Assembly: GCF_000182925.2 (NCBI RefSeq)
Contig: NC_026503.1
Coordinates: 372,001 to 436,000 of the forward strand
Direction of reading: 5' to 3'
Length of the DNA: 64,000 bases
DNA from: Neurospora crassa OR74A
Lineage: Eukaryota; Ascomycota; Sordariomycetes; Sordariales; Sordariaceae
The notes beneath the pieces are model-generated. The model was not told the origin of the DNA. It did not search any database and saw only the letters and a list, made by a program, of their open reading frames with translations. Of this stretch, positions 1 to 12,221 are shown piece by piece. Position 1 is the stretch's first letter. Each line of letters starts with the position of its first letter. The translations under genes and the position numbers were made by a program.

Positions 1-1114
1 TATTTTATATTTATATTTTATATTTATATTTTATATCTTATATTTATATCTTATATTTATATCTTATGTTTCTACTTTATATTTTTATTTTATATTTCCG
101 CTTTATATTTTTACTTTATATTTCTATTTTTATATTATTACTTTATATTTTTACTTTACATTTTACATTTATATCTTATATTTATATTTTACATTTACGT
201 TTTATATCTCTACTTTATATTTTTACTTTTATATTTTTACTTTATATTTCTACTTTATACTTTATATCTTTATTCTATATCTATATTTTATATTTACGTT
301 TTATATTTTATATTTATATTTTACATCTACGTCTTACATTTTGCATTTATATTTTACATCTCTACTTTATATTTCTTAATAATTACTATTCTCCTACCTT
401 TATTTAATTAATTCTTATCGACCTAATAATTAGCCCGCTGCTAATATACCGCCGCTATATCTCCTTAATTTTATATTCTTTAAAGAAATCCGGGTAATTT
501 ATATCTTCCTATAAAACCTACGAATTTTCGTCGTTCAAATACCCCTTCTATTTAATTTAAAATTAATATTAATAACCGGATTTACAATACTTTATAATCG
601 CTTCAATTTTATACTAAATATTGTTTTCCTCAATATCTACAATTTCCCTTTATAGCGCTACTGCAATAAGATTTCTATAATACGGTTCTAGTAGGGTAAT
701 AAAGAATATTAAGTAAATATAGTAATACGTAGGGAATATAAATCGGTAAGCTATTTTCTTTTCCCTAACAACCTTAGTAATTTAGAAGAGTCTTAAAAAT
801 TTATTTACTAATTTAGTACTTAAGTAGCGTTATTTAATATACTTTATATTAAATAGAACCTAATTCCTAATATCGAATTCCTTTAACTTCCGAACTTTAT
901 TATACTATTTTATATACCCCTAATTAATAATTTCTAAAGCTACTACAATTTTTAACTACTTACAAAGTAATTTATTAATCTATTCAGTAGCTACTATAGG
1001 AAGGACTATCCTCCGCCCTCGTTTTAAATCTACTAATCCCCAAAAATAATACCCAAAGAGTAATTCCAATAGGGACTTTCTAATAATAGTATAAAAATAA
1101 TTATTATACGTCTA

Positions 1115-1214
1115 NNNNNNNNNNNNNNNNNNNNNNNNNNNNNNNNNNNNNNNNNNNNNNNNNNNNNNNNNNNNNNNNNNNNNNNNNNNNNNNNNNNNNN
1201 NNNNNNNNNNNNNN
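1115..1214. other. assembly gap of 100 N
   Basis: Exactly 100 N. A round fixed length usually marks a scaffold join of unknown true size, so order, spacing and orientation across it are not certain. Confidence 0.95.
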
Positions 1215-1824
1215 CTTTTACTACTACTATATACCCGCTTATATTCTTTATTATAATACCTTTATTTTCCTTCCCTAATTTAATAGTAATTTCGTTTATA
1301 AACCTTACCCTCTTCCTTACTATTCTATCCTCTCTACTATTACTTTTAACTTCCTTTTTCTTTTTCCCCTTTCTATTTACTTTACTTTCCTCCTTCGAAC
1401 CCCGCCTTTCTTCCCGTAATTCAATTTCTTTACCCTCCAACGCCCAACCTTCTTTTATCTTACCTATATTCTATTACTATTCCTTCTCTTCTATTACTAT
1501 TTTTTAAACCTCCTTCTTAATTAAAATTACTTATTTTACTTATACTTTTAATACTTAACTTTCCTTTATCGTTTAACCCTTTTCTTTACTCCCTTTAATA
1601 ACCTTTATTAATAGGTAATCGCCCTTTATTTCCAATTCTTCTCTTCGTAATTACAATTTCTTTAATAACCTATCTACCGGATTTAATTTTCTTAGTCGGT
1701 ATTTAATCCCAAAATTATATACCGCTAATTTTAATATTTACCAATTCTACTTTATATTAGCCCGCTCCTTATTTTAAAAATATTATAAATTTAAATAATT
1801 TATAATTATTAGGAATAGTTTATC

Positions 1825-1924
1825 NNNNNNNNNNNNNNNNNNNNNNNNNNNNNNNNNNNNNNNNNNNNNNNNNNNNNNNNNNNNNNNNNNNNNNNNNNNN
1901 NNNNNNNNNNNNNNNNNNNNNNNN
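1825..1924. other. assembly gap of 100 N
   Basis: A second run of exactly 100 N. It lies inside the retroelement fossil directly after the readable reverse-transcriptase motif. Confidence 0.95.
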
Positions 1925-2810
1925 ACTTTGTACGAAAGGCCGTTTTCTCCTCGTTTCCCTCTCGAATCCGAATCTTATAATATATATCCTTTAAATCCAA
2001 TTTAATAAAAACCTTAACCAACGATAACTAATTTAGAATCTTTTAAATAAGGGGTAATATTATCCAATTCTTCTTCGTAACCTTATTTAATACCCTAAAA
2101 TTAATATAAAACCTTAATTTTCTACCCTTCTTTAGAATAAAAATAATAGGAACGCTTATTAAATTAATAGAAGGACGAATTTATCCCTTTTAAAGTACTT
2201 CTACTAACTACTTATATAATACTTCTAATTCTTTAATATTTAATATATAAATCGGTCCTTAAAGCGCTAACTCCCCTTTAATTAAATTAATATAATACTC
2301 TAACTAGTCGTATTAGGGTAAGGGTATAATCGAAACTTCGAATACTAATTAGAACTCTTTATATTCTAATAGAATAATTAATTTAGGAATAGTAGGCTCG
2401 CCTTCGGTTTCCTCTAGTAATTTTAAAAGTTATAGTAGTATTAGTTTTATAGGAAGTACTAGAATAGGGTAAACGCTATTAAATATTACCCGAAAGACTT
2501 TTATTAGGGAAGTAAGGATTAAAAACGTTTTAGCCAATTCTAATACAATAAATAGGGTTATAAATTTAAACGCTAAGGAAAAAGGAATTTCGAATAAAAT
2601 ATTCGTATATATAGGAGGGCGGAAACCCTCTTCTACCTTTACTATTTCCCGGGGGTTTAATAATAAAATTAAATCTTACTATAGTTCTATTAGAACGGTT
2701 ATAATATTATATACTTCCTTTATTAGTATTATATTCAATATAAGATCGCTAGCCTTAATATAAAACTAAAACGACCGTCGCCGCTAATTAATATCGGAAT
2801 TCTATTCGTA

Positions 2811-5106
2811 AAACTAAGGGTAACCGAAGATAATTTCTATAATTAAGGATTTAATTATAGTAAAAGTAATTCGCTTCGTCTATTTAATACTATAGGAGTT
2901 ATATATTTTAATAAAATAGGTAATTATATTATATATAGGAATAAATTAAAGAGAGAAATTAATAAAATAATAGGGTACTAAATTAATTTTTATATTCAAC
3001 GGAAATAAATACTTACTAATTAAATTTAATTCTATACCCGAATCTATTAACCTTTATATACTCTACTAATTTCTATAAATCTTTATTAATAACCTTATTT
3101 TTAAATATAATTATAATTTACCTATATTATTCTAAACGGTTACAACTACCGCTCTAACTATAATCGGTTCAACGTTCGTTCCGTATAAAGGGGTACTTAT
3201 AGGGATAGTACAATTCTATACTAAATAGCCAACCTAACCGCAATTATAATAAGTTCGGTTCTAATACGCTATTGTAAAATAACCTATTATATTACATTTA
3301 TAATAAGTATTTAATAGCTTCAATTAAATATAACAACTATATATATAACCTTTTTAGTAATAAAAAGAATAAATAAAATTAGAATTTATTTAAAAGGTAG
3401 TAGGGGGGCAATAGGGAAAATTAGAAGGGTTAGTACTATAGAACGACGGAGGAGGAATATTCGTAGAGGAAGTAGGAGGGTATAAAAATAAAGAAAATAG
3501 TAGAATATACTTTAAAAATATTTAATTTTAATAATATAATATAAATAATTCAATACTCTCTAAACCTTCTAATTATTTTACGTATATTACTATTTTATTT
3601 ATTGTATTAATACCGGCTATTGAAAGGACGCTTTATTTAAAAAGAGGGTATAATTAATTAATTTATATAACGACCCGAATATATTCCGGTTAATCGTACA
3701 ATAAATTAAATTCTTTAATATAATAGTAATTATAGAAGTTACAAACGGTTTTTAAAGCGCTTTATTATATATATTCGAATTTATCGAGAGCGGATCGTTC
3801 AATAGCCTAAATATTACTATTATATTCGATTTTTAAAAAAATACAGAGGTCGTTCTATATAAGTATATTACAAATAGTATTATACCCGGGTTTATTATAG
3901 AGAATTAATATATATTTAATTTATATATTCTTAGAATTACCTTTAATATAATTAACGGCGAACGAGAGGGAAGTATAGGGGTACTTTTAAAAATACGTAT
4001 CGATATTATAAAGGTAATTCTATAATTATAAGAAACTTTTACTAATAAATTTAATAATATTATATTTAGAATAATATTTAGTACGAATTAGTGTAACTAT
4101 AGTTAATAAAAGGGTAATTATAGTAATAACCGCTAATAAAAGGGTAGTAAGGGGAAGTATAGTAGAAATATAAATTTAATTATAGAAGAGGTAATTTTAA
4201 TAATAGAACTTAATAGGGATAGGGGAGTAATTTCCTACTAAATTTTATTTAGTAAGGCCTACGAAAACGAATTAATTTTATTAAAATATATATAAAGGGA
4301 GATAATTAAAGAGAAGTTTAATTATAGTAAATTAGGATTCGAATAATTATTATTTACGTATAAATTCGTTAATTTCTAAGATTTAGGAATACGAACGGGG
4401 AGCCCGGGGCGGTATAGGAGGGTAATCTTTATTATTATCTTCTTCGACGGATTCTACGGTAGGTTAGCGCTATTATAAGGAAGGCGGAGGAGGTTGAATT
4501 ATTTTAATTATAATAATTATAGGGGTAATAGTACGAAAGGGATAAAGAGTAACCTCGATAGTATAAAAAATAAACCGGCCGCTACGTATATATATTTTAA
4601 TAATATCGGTTCAACTCCCGGAGGAAGAACTATTAATTTATTAGGAACGTAGGCGAAAGGTAGGCTAAAGTAACTACAATCGTAGCTATACGTAGGGGAC
4701 AGCAAGTTAAGGGTTAATTTAAAAATATATTAATAGTTATTGACTATAATAAATTACACTTTATTAAACCTCTTTTATACCTATATAAATTCTATTTATC
4801 CGTTAATAAGCGTTATAGAGTCCCGTACTAATTTAACGCTCTAACGTAGTATTGGATTATCCTTCCCGCGAGCCCGACCTGATATAGGCGCTACTGTTAT
4901 TAGTCTACCGCTTCGGCCGACGGAGCGGAGCAGCGACCGTTAGAGTACTTTAGTACGTAGGCTCTTCGCCTCCTAACAAGTACTTTAGTACATAGGCTCT
5001 TAGCCTCTTAACACTACCGTTATTAATCCACCACTTCGGCCGACGGAGCGGAGCAGCAGCCGTTAGAGTGCTTCGGTGCGCAAGCTCTTAGCCTTCTAAT
5101 ACTACT
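2811..5106. repeat. unidentified RIP-altered repeat, copy 1 of a tandem pair
   Basis: This ~2.3 kb segment matches 5111-7278 closely throughout: both begin with CTAAGGGTAACCGAAGATAA-type sequence and share the same order of blocks, differing mainly by C/T and G/A. Its right end carries an extra duplication of a GC-rich tail (core CGGCCGACGGAGCGGA at about 4916 and 5039) that stands out in the AT-rich block. The family could not be identified. A cysteine-knuckle-like pattern near 3250-3320 on the plus strand hints at a gag-like or LINE ORF1-like source, but this is weak. Confidence 0.7.
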
Positions 5107-5110
5107 TATA

Positions 5111-7278
5111 AAGCTAAGGGTAACCGAAGATAACTTCTACGGCTAGGGATTTAACTATAATAAAAGTAATTTACTTCGTCCGTTTAGTACTATAGGAGTT
5201 ACATATCTTAATAAGATAGGTAATCGTACTATATATAAGAATAGGCCGAAGAGAGAAATTAATAAAATAATAGAATATTAAATTAATTTTTATATTCGAT
5301 AGGAGTAAATACTTATTAATTAAGTTTAATTCCGCGCCCGAATTTATTAACCCTTATATATTCTATTAATTTCTATAAATCCTTACTAATAACTTCGTTT
5401 CTAAATATAATTATAATTTACCTATATTATTTTAGACGGTTATAGTTACTATTCTAGCCGCAATCGGTTTAGTATTTACTTTATATAAAGGGGTATTTAC
5501 AAGGATAGTATAATTTTATATTAAATAGCCGACCTAACTATAATTATAATAAGTTCGGTTTTAGTACGCTATTGCAAAATAACTTATTATATTATACTCG
5601 TAATAAGTATTCGGTAATTTTAATTAGGTATAATAATTATATATATAACTTTTCTAACAATAAAGGGAATAAATAAAATTAAGATTTATTTAAAAAGTAA
5701 TAGGGGAGCGACGGGGAAAATCGGAGGAGTTAGTACTATAGGACAATTAAGAAGGGATATTCAAAGAGGAAATAGGAAGGTATAAAAATGAAGAAGATAG
5801 CGGAATATACCTTAAAAATATTTAATTTTAGCGATACAATATAAACAGTTTAATATTTTCCAAACTTTTTAACCGTTCTATATATACTATTACTTTATTT
5901 ATTATATTAATACTAACTATCGAAAGGACGCTTTATTTAAAAAGGGGGTACAATTAATTAATTTAAATAACAACCCGAATATATTCCGGTTAATTATATA
6001 ATAAATTAAATTCTTTAGTATAATAATAATTATAAAAGTTATAAACGGTTTCCGAGGCGCCTTATTATATACATTCAAATTTATCGAAAGCGGATCGTTC
6101 AATAACCTAAGTATTATTATTATATTTAATCTCTAAGAAAGTACAAAAGTCGCTCTATATAAATATATTATAAATAGTATTATACTCGGGCTTACTATAG
6201 AGAGCCAATATATATTTAATTTATATATTCTTAAAATTACCTTTAATATAATTAATAGCGAACGAGAGGGAAGTACGGAAGTACTCCTAAAAATATATAT
6301 CGATATTATAGAAGTAATTCTACAATTATAAGAAACTTTCGCTAATAAATTTAATAATATTATATTTAGGGTGGTATTTAATATAGGCTAATATAATTAT
6401 AATTAATAAAGGAATAGTTATAATAATAGCCACCGACGAAAGGGTAGTAAGGGGAGGTATAGTAAAAATATAAATTTAATTATAGAAGAGGTAGTTTTAA
6501 TAATAAAACCCGGCGGAGATAGGAGGGTAATTTCCTACTAAGTCTTATTTAACGAGGCTTACAAAAGTAAATTACTCCTATTAGGATATATATAAAAGGA
6601 AATAATTAAGGAGGAGTTTAATTATAGTAAATTGAAATTTAAATAATTATTACTTATATACGAACTCGTCAGCTTCTAAAATTTAAGGATACAAACGGGG
6701 AGTTTAGGGCGGTGTAAGGGGATAGTCTTCGTTACTATTTTCTTTAACGAACTTTATAGTAGGTTAGTATTATTATAATAAAGGCGGAGGAAGTTAAATT
6801 ATTTTAATTATAATAATTATAAAAGTAGTAATATAAGAGGAATAAAAAATAGCTTCGGTAATATAAGAAATAAACCGGCCGCTATATATATATATTTTTA
6901 TAGTATTAATTTAATTCCCGGAGGAAAAACTATTAATTTATTAGGAATATAGGTAAAAGGTAGGCTAAAGTAACTATAATTGTAACTATACGTAGGGGGC
7001 GGCAAATTAGGGGTCAATTTAAAAATGTATTAATAATTACTAATTATAATAAATTATACTTTATTAAACCTCTTTTATACCTATATAAACTTTATTTATC
7101 CGTTAAAGAGTATTGTAGAGTCCCGTACTAGTTTAGCGCCCCAACGCGGTACCGGATTATCCTTCCTACGAGCCCGACCCAATATAGGCGCTACTATTAT
7201 TAATCCACCGCTTCGGCCGACGGAGCGGAGCAGTAGCCGTTGGAGTGCTTCGGTACGCAGGCTCTTAGCCTCCTGACA
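5111..7278. repeat. unidentified RIP-altered repeat, copy 2 of a tandem pair
   Basis: Direct tandem copy of 2811-5106, offset by 2300 bases at the left end. It ends with a single copy of the GC-rich tail (core at about 7216), followed by a short run reading GGCTCTTAGCCTCCTGAC. Differences from copy 1 are mostly transitions, as expected if both copies were RIP-mutated after duplication. Both copies are decayed, and no product is called. Confidence 0.7.
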
Positions 7279-8600
7279 ATAATAAAGAAGATTTTAAGGA
7301 ATTGAAATAATATTATATTCGAATTTTAATAATTATTAAAACTAAGGTTAAATTCGGCCCTTTACTAAATAAGGTCGCTAATATACGGTTAATATTATTC
7401 TTTATATAGTAATATATAATTTACTCTTCTAATATAGCGGACTTCGAACGTACTTAATTTATTCTATAGCGCTAATTTGGAAAGTAAGAGGATATTATTT
7501 TATAAATTCGAAAAATACTATTACTTTATAAGAAAGAGTAAGCGGGCTATTATATAAAGTATTATTTTAATTAGGAATAAAGAATAACGTTATTAAATAA
7601 GGTTAATAATGGTTCTTTAAAGAGTTATAGTCTCTTAGTTCGTAGTAGGCTAATTAAATTATATAAGGCTTACCTTTAATATATTAATTACTATTATAAA
7701 GTATATATAAATTTATTAATTAAGTCTAATAGTTATATATATATAAAATAGGTTAATTGTAAATAGATAAGTAAATACCCTTACGAATTATTTATTTAGG
7801 TATTTAATTTTATTAACTATTAATAATATAAGTTTAAATTAATACTACCTTCTAAGCGGTTGGGACTCCCTAGTATTCCTCTTAAATTATATTTAAAGAG
7901 CTTTAAAGCCTAGTACAGGCTCCCTTATACTTATAAAATAGAGGTTTTATTAGAGGAAGGTAAAATAACCCTAGTTATAAAAGAAGTTTATTATCTATTT
8001 TAATACTTATATTAATAATGGGTAAATTATTATTTATACTCTAGGTATACTTTATATTAACTCCCTTATTAGAATATAGTAGATAAATATCTTAAATATA
8101 AACTAACTGCTAAAGTAATACCTAAAGGCCGCCCGCGTAAGTAAGGAAGTCTATTTAATAGTAAACTTATATTTATAATACCGCTAGAGACCTCGCGCAA
8201 ACGTACGCTAACTACGCTAAAGGGTAAATTACGTAACCCAAGCACTATACGAGCTTTAGCGCGCTACAATTATTCTCGGTACAAGCAGGGACTTAGTATT
8301 GAGGAATTTAATATTTAAGATAATATACGTAATTATATTGAGGTAACTAACGATAAAGAGGAGGATAATAAGTTAGGGAGATATTAAGAGATAAGGGCGA
8401 AGGAGTAAATAGTAAGAGAATAGAAGGATAAGGCTATTGAGTTATTATCAATTTCCTCTTACCTCTCTAAGCTCTCTAAACTATTAGAACTCTCTAAACT
8501 ACTATTAGAAGTAAACTCTAAACTATTAAATATAAGTATTTAAAAGGTAATTAGTTATAGATAGAAGATTTCGTAATACTACGAGAGTATTACTAGATTA
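7279..8600 (+). mobile_element. probable Mutator-like (MULE) DNA transposon fossil
   Basis: Plus-strand translation of about 7850-8560 shows a basic, tyrosine-rich stretch followed by a GRPRK motif near 8135. Before it is a spacing that, allowing for RIP changes of His and Gln codons, resembles the Cys/His pattern of the SWIM zinc finger near the end of fungal MULE transposases. A charged C-terminal tail follows. No intact frame exists. Terminal repeats were not found. The family call is tentative; another DDE element is possible. Confidence 0.3.
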
Positions 8601-8660
8601 GCGCTGTCCGATTTACTTACTTATTGAAGACTAAGATTTATAGGCATTTATAGAGGATTT

Positions 8661-9340
8661 ACTGGGTTGACCCACTTTAAGACATTGAAAATCCCGATTT
8701 TTACACCCAAAATAACATATTTTACATATTAGCTATTAAATCCTAAAACGTGCGTACCTCAAGGTTTTTGGTGCGTGCGGGCAGGTTAACTCTTTTATAG
8801 GTACCTATGAAACGTAGTTGCAAACACTATAATACCTATGCAATGTTAGGGCTGTTACAAACAGCCATCACCACCTTTGCGTGCGTGTGGGTGAAACCGA
8901 CAAAATGCGAACGGAACACGACGAATATATATCTATCTACAAACAAAGAACGTATGACGCAAACGCGGGCACCAATCTCTCCTAAGCCATCTAAAGGTAA
9001 AAGCGAGCTATCAACGGATGGCTTTTTGACCGTTTCCTACCTATTTAGTCGTTCGTGTCCCCAGTTTTTCATCTCTTCCCCATTCCACGAGATGCGTGCA
9101 AGACAAGTATGGACACATGGCGTGATGCATACCTCTGCTCAATGAAGAGCTACCACCATGGTGCTGACCAGCTGTAAGCGCACGAAGGTAGTATTCTTAT
9201 ATATATATATATATATATACCTATATACCTATGTACGAACTTCCACCTACCTACCTCGAGATACCGAACAAATCAATTCCCATCTTTACAACAACAACAG
9301 AAACCATGAGACAATCCCATGGTCATCGTGAAAAGAAGCA
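8661..9340. other. boundary DNA without a gene
   Basis: Base composition returns to normal here. The only marked structure is a TA dinucleotide run at about 9198-9220. A 112-codon frame at 8807-9145 has no recognisable protein features and is not called. Confidence 0.5.
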
Positions 9341-10369
9341 CCGCCCCCAAGCTATCCCGACTGGGACCCCGAGACCCATGATCTCCCCACCGCGTCAAAC
9401 GACTACTTCACGTATGCGCGCAAGCTCAGAAGCGAGGGATACCAGTAGGCTTTCCAGCAAGAGATGAACTCTAGGCGCGCCCTGGAGGCAAGGTGCCAGA
9501 GGCTCTGATCTAGAAACCGCTCACCATAGCTCTAGATCATCAAGTCCCACCCAACACCACCACCTTTCTTTCAATCCATACACCAAAATCGCAAGCACCG
9601 ATCTGTGCCACCATGTCCGGAGTTTCGCCTCGCAATCCACCAACTTCCTACAAACTCCATGTCCCTCGCTCAGTTACAGACCATGAAGGGCGCCCACCCC
9701 GATCCAAAGGGGCGAAGACGGCAATTGAATTCCAAGCGGTCCCAAAAGGCCAAAATCACGATCTTATGGCTGTGCCGTACCGCAGAAGATCACGAGGACC
9801 CCTTTGCCGTCGCGCAAAGAAATGAAACGGAGGAAGGCTGACTGCCGCGCAGGGGGCAGACGACCTGGAACTTAACTTTGTTGTAATCCGTCAGGGATTT
9901 CATGCAACTCGTAACCTCACCCACGAGGGCATCCCGATGACCTTCTATGATGAGGAGACAGGAAATGAATGGGATGCAAGTCCTCCTCCACTTTAGCACT
10001 TCAACAGGAAGCGAAAAGGATCGAAAAGGAGAAAAGGTTGATACCTAGAGTCCCTACTGCGATTACAAACCTAGGGACCCAAGGACCGGCAGAATGAAGA
10101 AGATGCAGTAACCCGCCGACCGACATATGACTGTTATAATGGGCCATAACATCGAAAACCTCCTCATTGCCGGACATATTTACCTCACATGGAATGGTCA
10201 TGAGCACATCACCATCTACCTACCTCATGGCGGATCCCAAGAACCAGCGGAAGCACATTTATGGCAAGCTCAAGGTGCCTAAGCAGTTTTGGGACATAAT
10301 GACCCCCTTCGAGGACAGCGCGGTAGTCGATCCCAGTAGGCAACCAACTCTCTTCGACCAGACGGCTTA
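9341..10369 (+). pseudogene. decayed cluster A family gene
   Basis: Pieces of the cluster A protein family can be read in order but in several frames. An N-terminal part at about 9353-9440 has WDPET, like the copy at 27289. A part near 9740-9800 resembles the TWIVDP region. At 9873-9996 a frame contains VVIRQGFHATRN, matching V(I/V)(I/V)R-x-G-x-H of the family. At 10120-10190 comes HMTVIMG followed by GHIYLTW. From 10227 comes MADPKNQRKH, matching the DPVNQRKH end of the 15021 gene. Stops and frame changes separate these pieces, so this is a pseudogene unless several introns were missed. It is the leftmost array member and is closest to the 15021 type at its C-terminal end. Confidence 0.65.
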
Positions 10370-10622
10370 GGGTACCTTGCTGCCGACAAGCTGGGCCTTT
10401 CCATCGATCGGTTAACCTCGAAGATACCTACCTACCTTCAGCGACCAGCAAACTGCACTGTCTTCCTTCGATTGAGTGACAGAAGAACAGAAGAAGAGAA
10501 AACGTGTCCCCTGCACGGAACCGACGGATTCACTACAACCCCTCTAACAATATACGCTTTTAGCCAGGAGACAAACTGGAAGGCAACGATCTCAACCTTG
10601 CATTGAACTGCTTAAGCATAAC

Positions 10623-10650
10623 GCGGCGGCGGCGGCGGCGGCGGCGGCGG
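10623..10650. repeat. CGG trinucleotide repeat
   Basis: Nine CGG units plus one G. It is the most GC-rich simple repeat in the window and is not inside a recognised gene. Confidence 0.9.
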
Positions 10651-10689
10651 GGAAACCAAACACCTGCCGCGCGAGAACATTCGACCCTT

Positions 10690-11000
10690 CTCAATTCGGG
10701 CTCAAGCATAACGACAATATCGTCTGGATCGAGGGGCTGCGCAAGTGGTTGGCGAAGAAAAGAACGAGGAAGGATATGAAAACTTTGCTTATATGGAATC
10801 CGCCATATCATAAGGCTATATCCACGAATTCAGAAGAACGAGAGGTGGAAGTAGGCGGATTCCACCCCCTTGGCGCAACAAGGTCATGATCTGGTCGGGC
10901 ATGTATGGTCTTGGCTAGAGTCTGACGACAGCAAGATATGGATTGAGGAAGTACGAAAAGCAAGATGCAAGGGAAGAGGTACACCCGAACAGAACATTCC
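10690..11000 (+). pseudogene. possible remnants of coding DNA with a repeated WIE(G/E)(L/V)RK segment
   Basis: Two plus-strand stretches in different frames are alike: NDNIVWIEGLRKW at about 10700-10745 and DDSKIWIEEVRKA at about 10925-10965. The first continues into a basic region and LLIWNPP, which faintly resembles the LEALVQKK...VWGTP region of the 15021 protein. This may be another broken N-terminal copy of the cluster A family or an unrelated decayed gene. No complete frame is present. Confidence 0.25.
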
Positions 11001-12221
11001 ACGACAATTCCCAACGTGTCTATGATGCCTTGGGCATTCGTATTCTTCAGTTGGGAACCGTTCATTGGAGCACTTGGTAGATATGGCTCGGCTGGCGACG
11101 AGGTTGAAGGCGGTATGGAAGAGGGCGGAACTGTCGGGATGTACATCGTGTAGGAGCCAGTAGAATAATTGTCTTTGGACACCCTTGTATCAAATTGAAG
11201 GCAGTAGGGATGTTGGTCATGCATTGCTGACGTTTTCTTCGTGGAGTTTGTGCTAGTTGTGGTATGGAAACCCGCTGTCGTTACTGTTGTCGTGGTTATC
11301 GCTCGGGTTGTAGCTCGTAGTCTTCCTTTGTGTTCGTCGTTCGAGTTCCGTTCCGTTTCGGGTCTTTAAGTCGACGGCACTCGAGTGTTAGAGGTGGGCG
11401 AGCCATAATCATGACTAACAGGAGATGACGTGACAATCAAGGAAACGCAGAAAGCGTTCGCGAAACGCATCGTCGAAATCGAGGCATGTTTCCGGTTGAC
11501 AATCAGCAGGTTAGTAGTGTCTGCGACGGCGCACTATCTTGCTAGAGGCAACCCAGATAGTATCGTACCTACGGGAGGAGGCTTGTAAGAGACCGCTCTG
11601 GTGGGAAGGCCGACTTGATGCCTCTGATAAGGCAGCTGCATGCGTCGCCCTACCTACCTGCCCTCCCGCCCGCTCGCTTGCCTCTCTCATCCGCCAGCAG
11701 GCAACAACCGCACCTTCCGGAAAGTTTTGGATACGACATGATTGTATGTAGAAGTTCATGCGCGACTAGTGCATCTGCCCGCGAGGCGCGCATACAAGGG
11801 ATACAGATGTCATGTCGTCGTGGAGGATATATATGAAGTCAGAGAAGGCGCACATGTCATTGGAGACAGCATGTAGGCCAACTCTAACACCTGAATGAAG
11901 CTGTTCGGAGGTTTTAGTGTTTGAAGAAGGAGGTGCAGGATTCGGAGAACAATCAGCGGGTTCGACCTGAGTAGCTTCGCTCATATCACCGGCAATCACT
12001 GCGGAATCAGTATCCATAAGCACGAGATATGCAAGAAAGAGATGGCTACATTGACCAACACATTTGTCATCATGCCTCCATCTGCATTGTAATCTGCACA
12101 TGCTACAGCTGGTCTTGGAAATTTACACTACCCAATCTTTCTCCTCTCTCTCTTTGGTTCTCTTCCCCTCTCCGCCGTATCCAGCCGTCTGCTTGTTCCT
12201 CAGCCGGCTCTCATTCACCTC
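11001..12221. other. intergenic, no gene seen
   Basis: Several short overlapping frames on both strands, none with a recognisable domain. A CCTACCTACC-type run lies near 11650. The right end is the 3' flank of the minus-strand kinase gene that follows. Confidence 0.5.

Larger units (their letters stand above)
400..2760 (-). mobile_element. Ty3/Gypsy-like LTR retroelement fossil (pol part)
   Basis: On the minus strand, positions 1925-2021 encode a stretch with KLDLKDIYYKIRI followed by a TAFRT-like ending, the typical reverse-transcriptase start of Ty3/Gypsy elements. Lysine-rich sequence further along the minus strand is consistent with later pol regions. The element is broken many times over and RIP-mutated, so it is a fossil. 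Two scaffold gaps cut it. The ends given are approximate because I could not identify LTRs. Age cannot be estimated from RIP-altered sequence. Confidence 0.6.
1..8660. other. RIP-type AT-rich repeat block, left flank
   Basis: The whole stretch is strongly AT-rich, with TpA-rich runs, almost no CpA or TpG, and CpG still present. This is the signature expected of repeat-induced point mutation, which turns CpA into TpA in repeated DNA of many ascomycetes. No long open frame survives. Recognisable pieces inside it are listed separately. Between about 8600 and 8700 the composition changes quickly to normal, with TG and CA dinucleotides reappearing. The short frame at 66-407 is an artefact of TTTATATT-like simple sequence. 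Such blocks are normally silent heterochromatin, which I infer here from composition only. Confidence 0.85.

Noticed and set aside
66-407. 113-codon open frame of Tyr/Phe/Ile/Leu
   Set aside because: It is the translation of TTTATATT simple sequence in a RIP block, not a gene.
1033-1440. 135-codon minus-strand frame
   Set aside because: It runs through a 100-N gap, so its middle is not real sequence; it belongs to the decayed retroelement region.
4517-4705. Hydrophobic minus-strand frame of 62 codons
   Set aside because: It is antisense to more protein-like plus-strand sequence of the RIP-altered repeat and absent as an open frame from the second copy.
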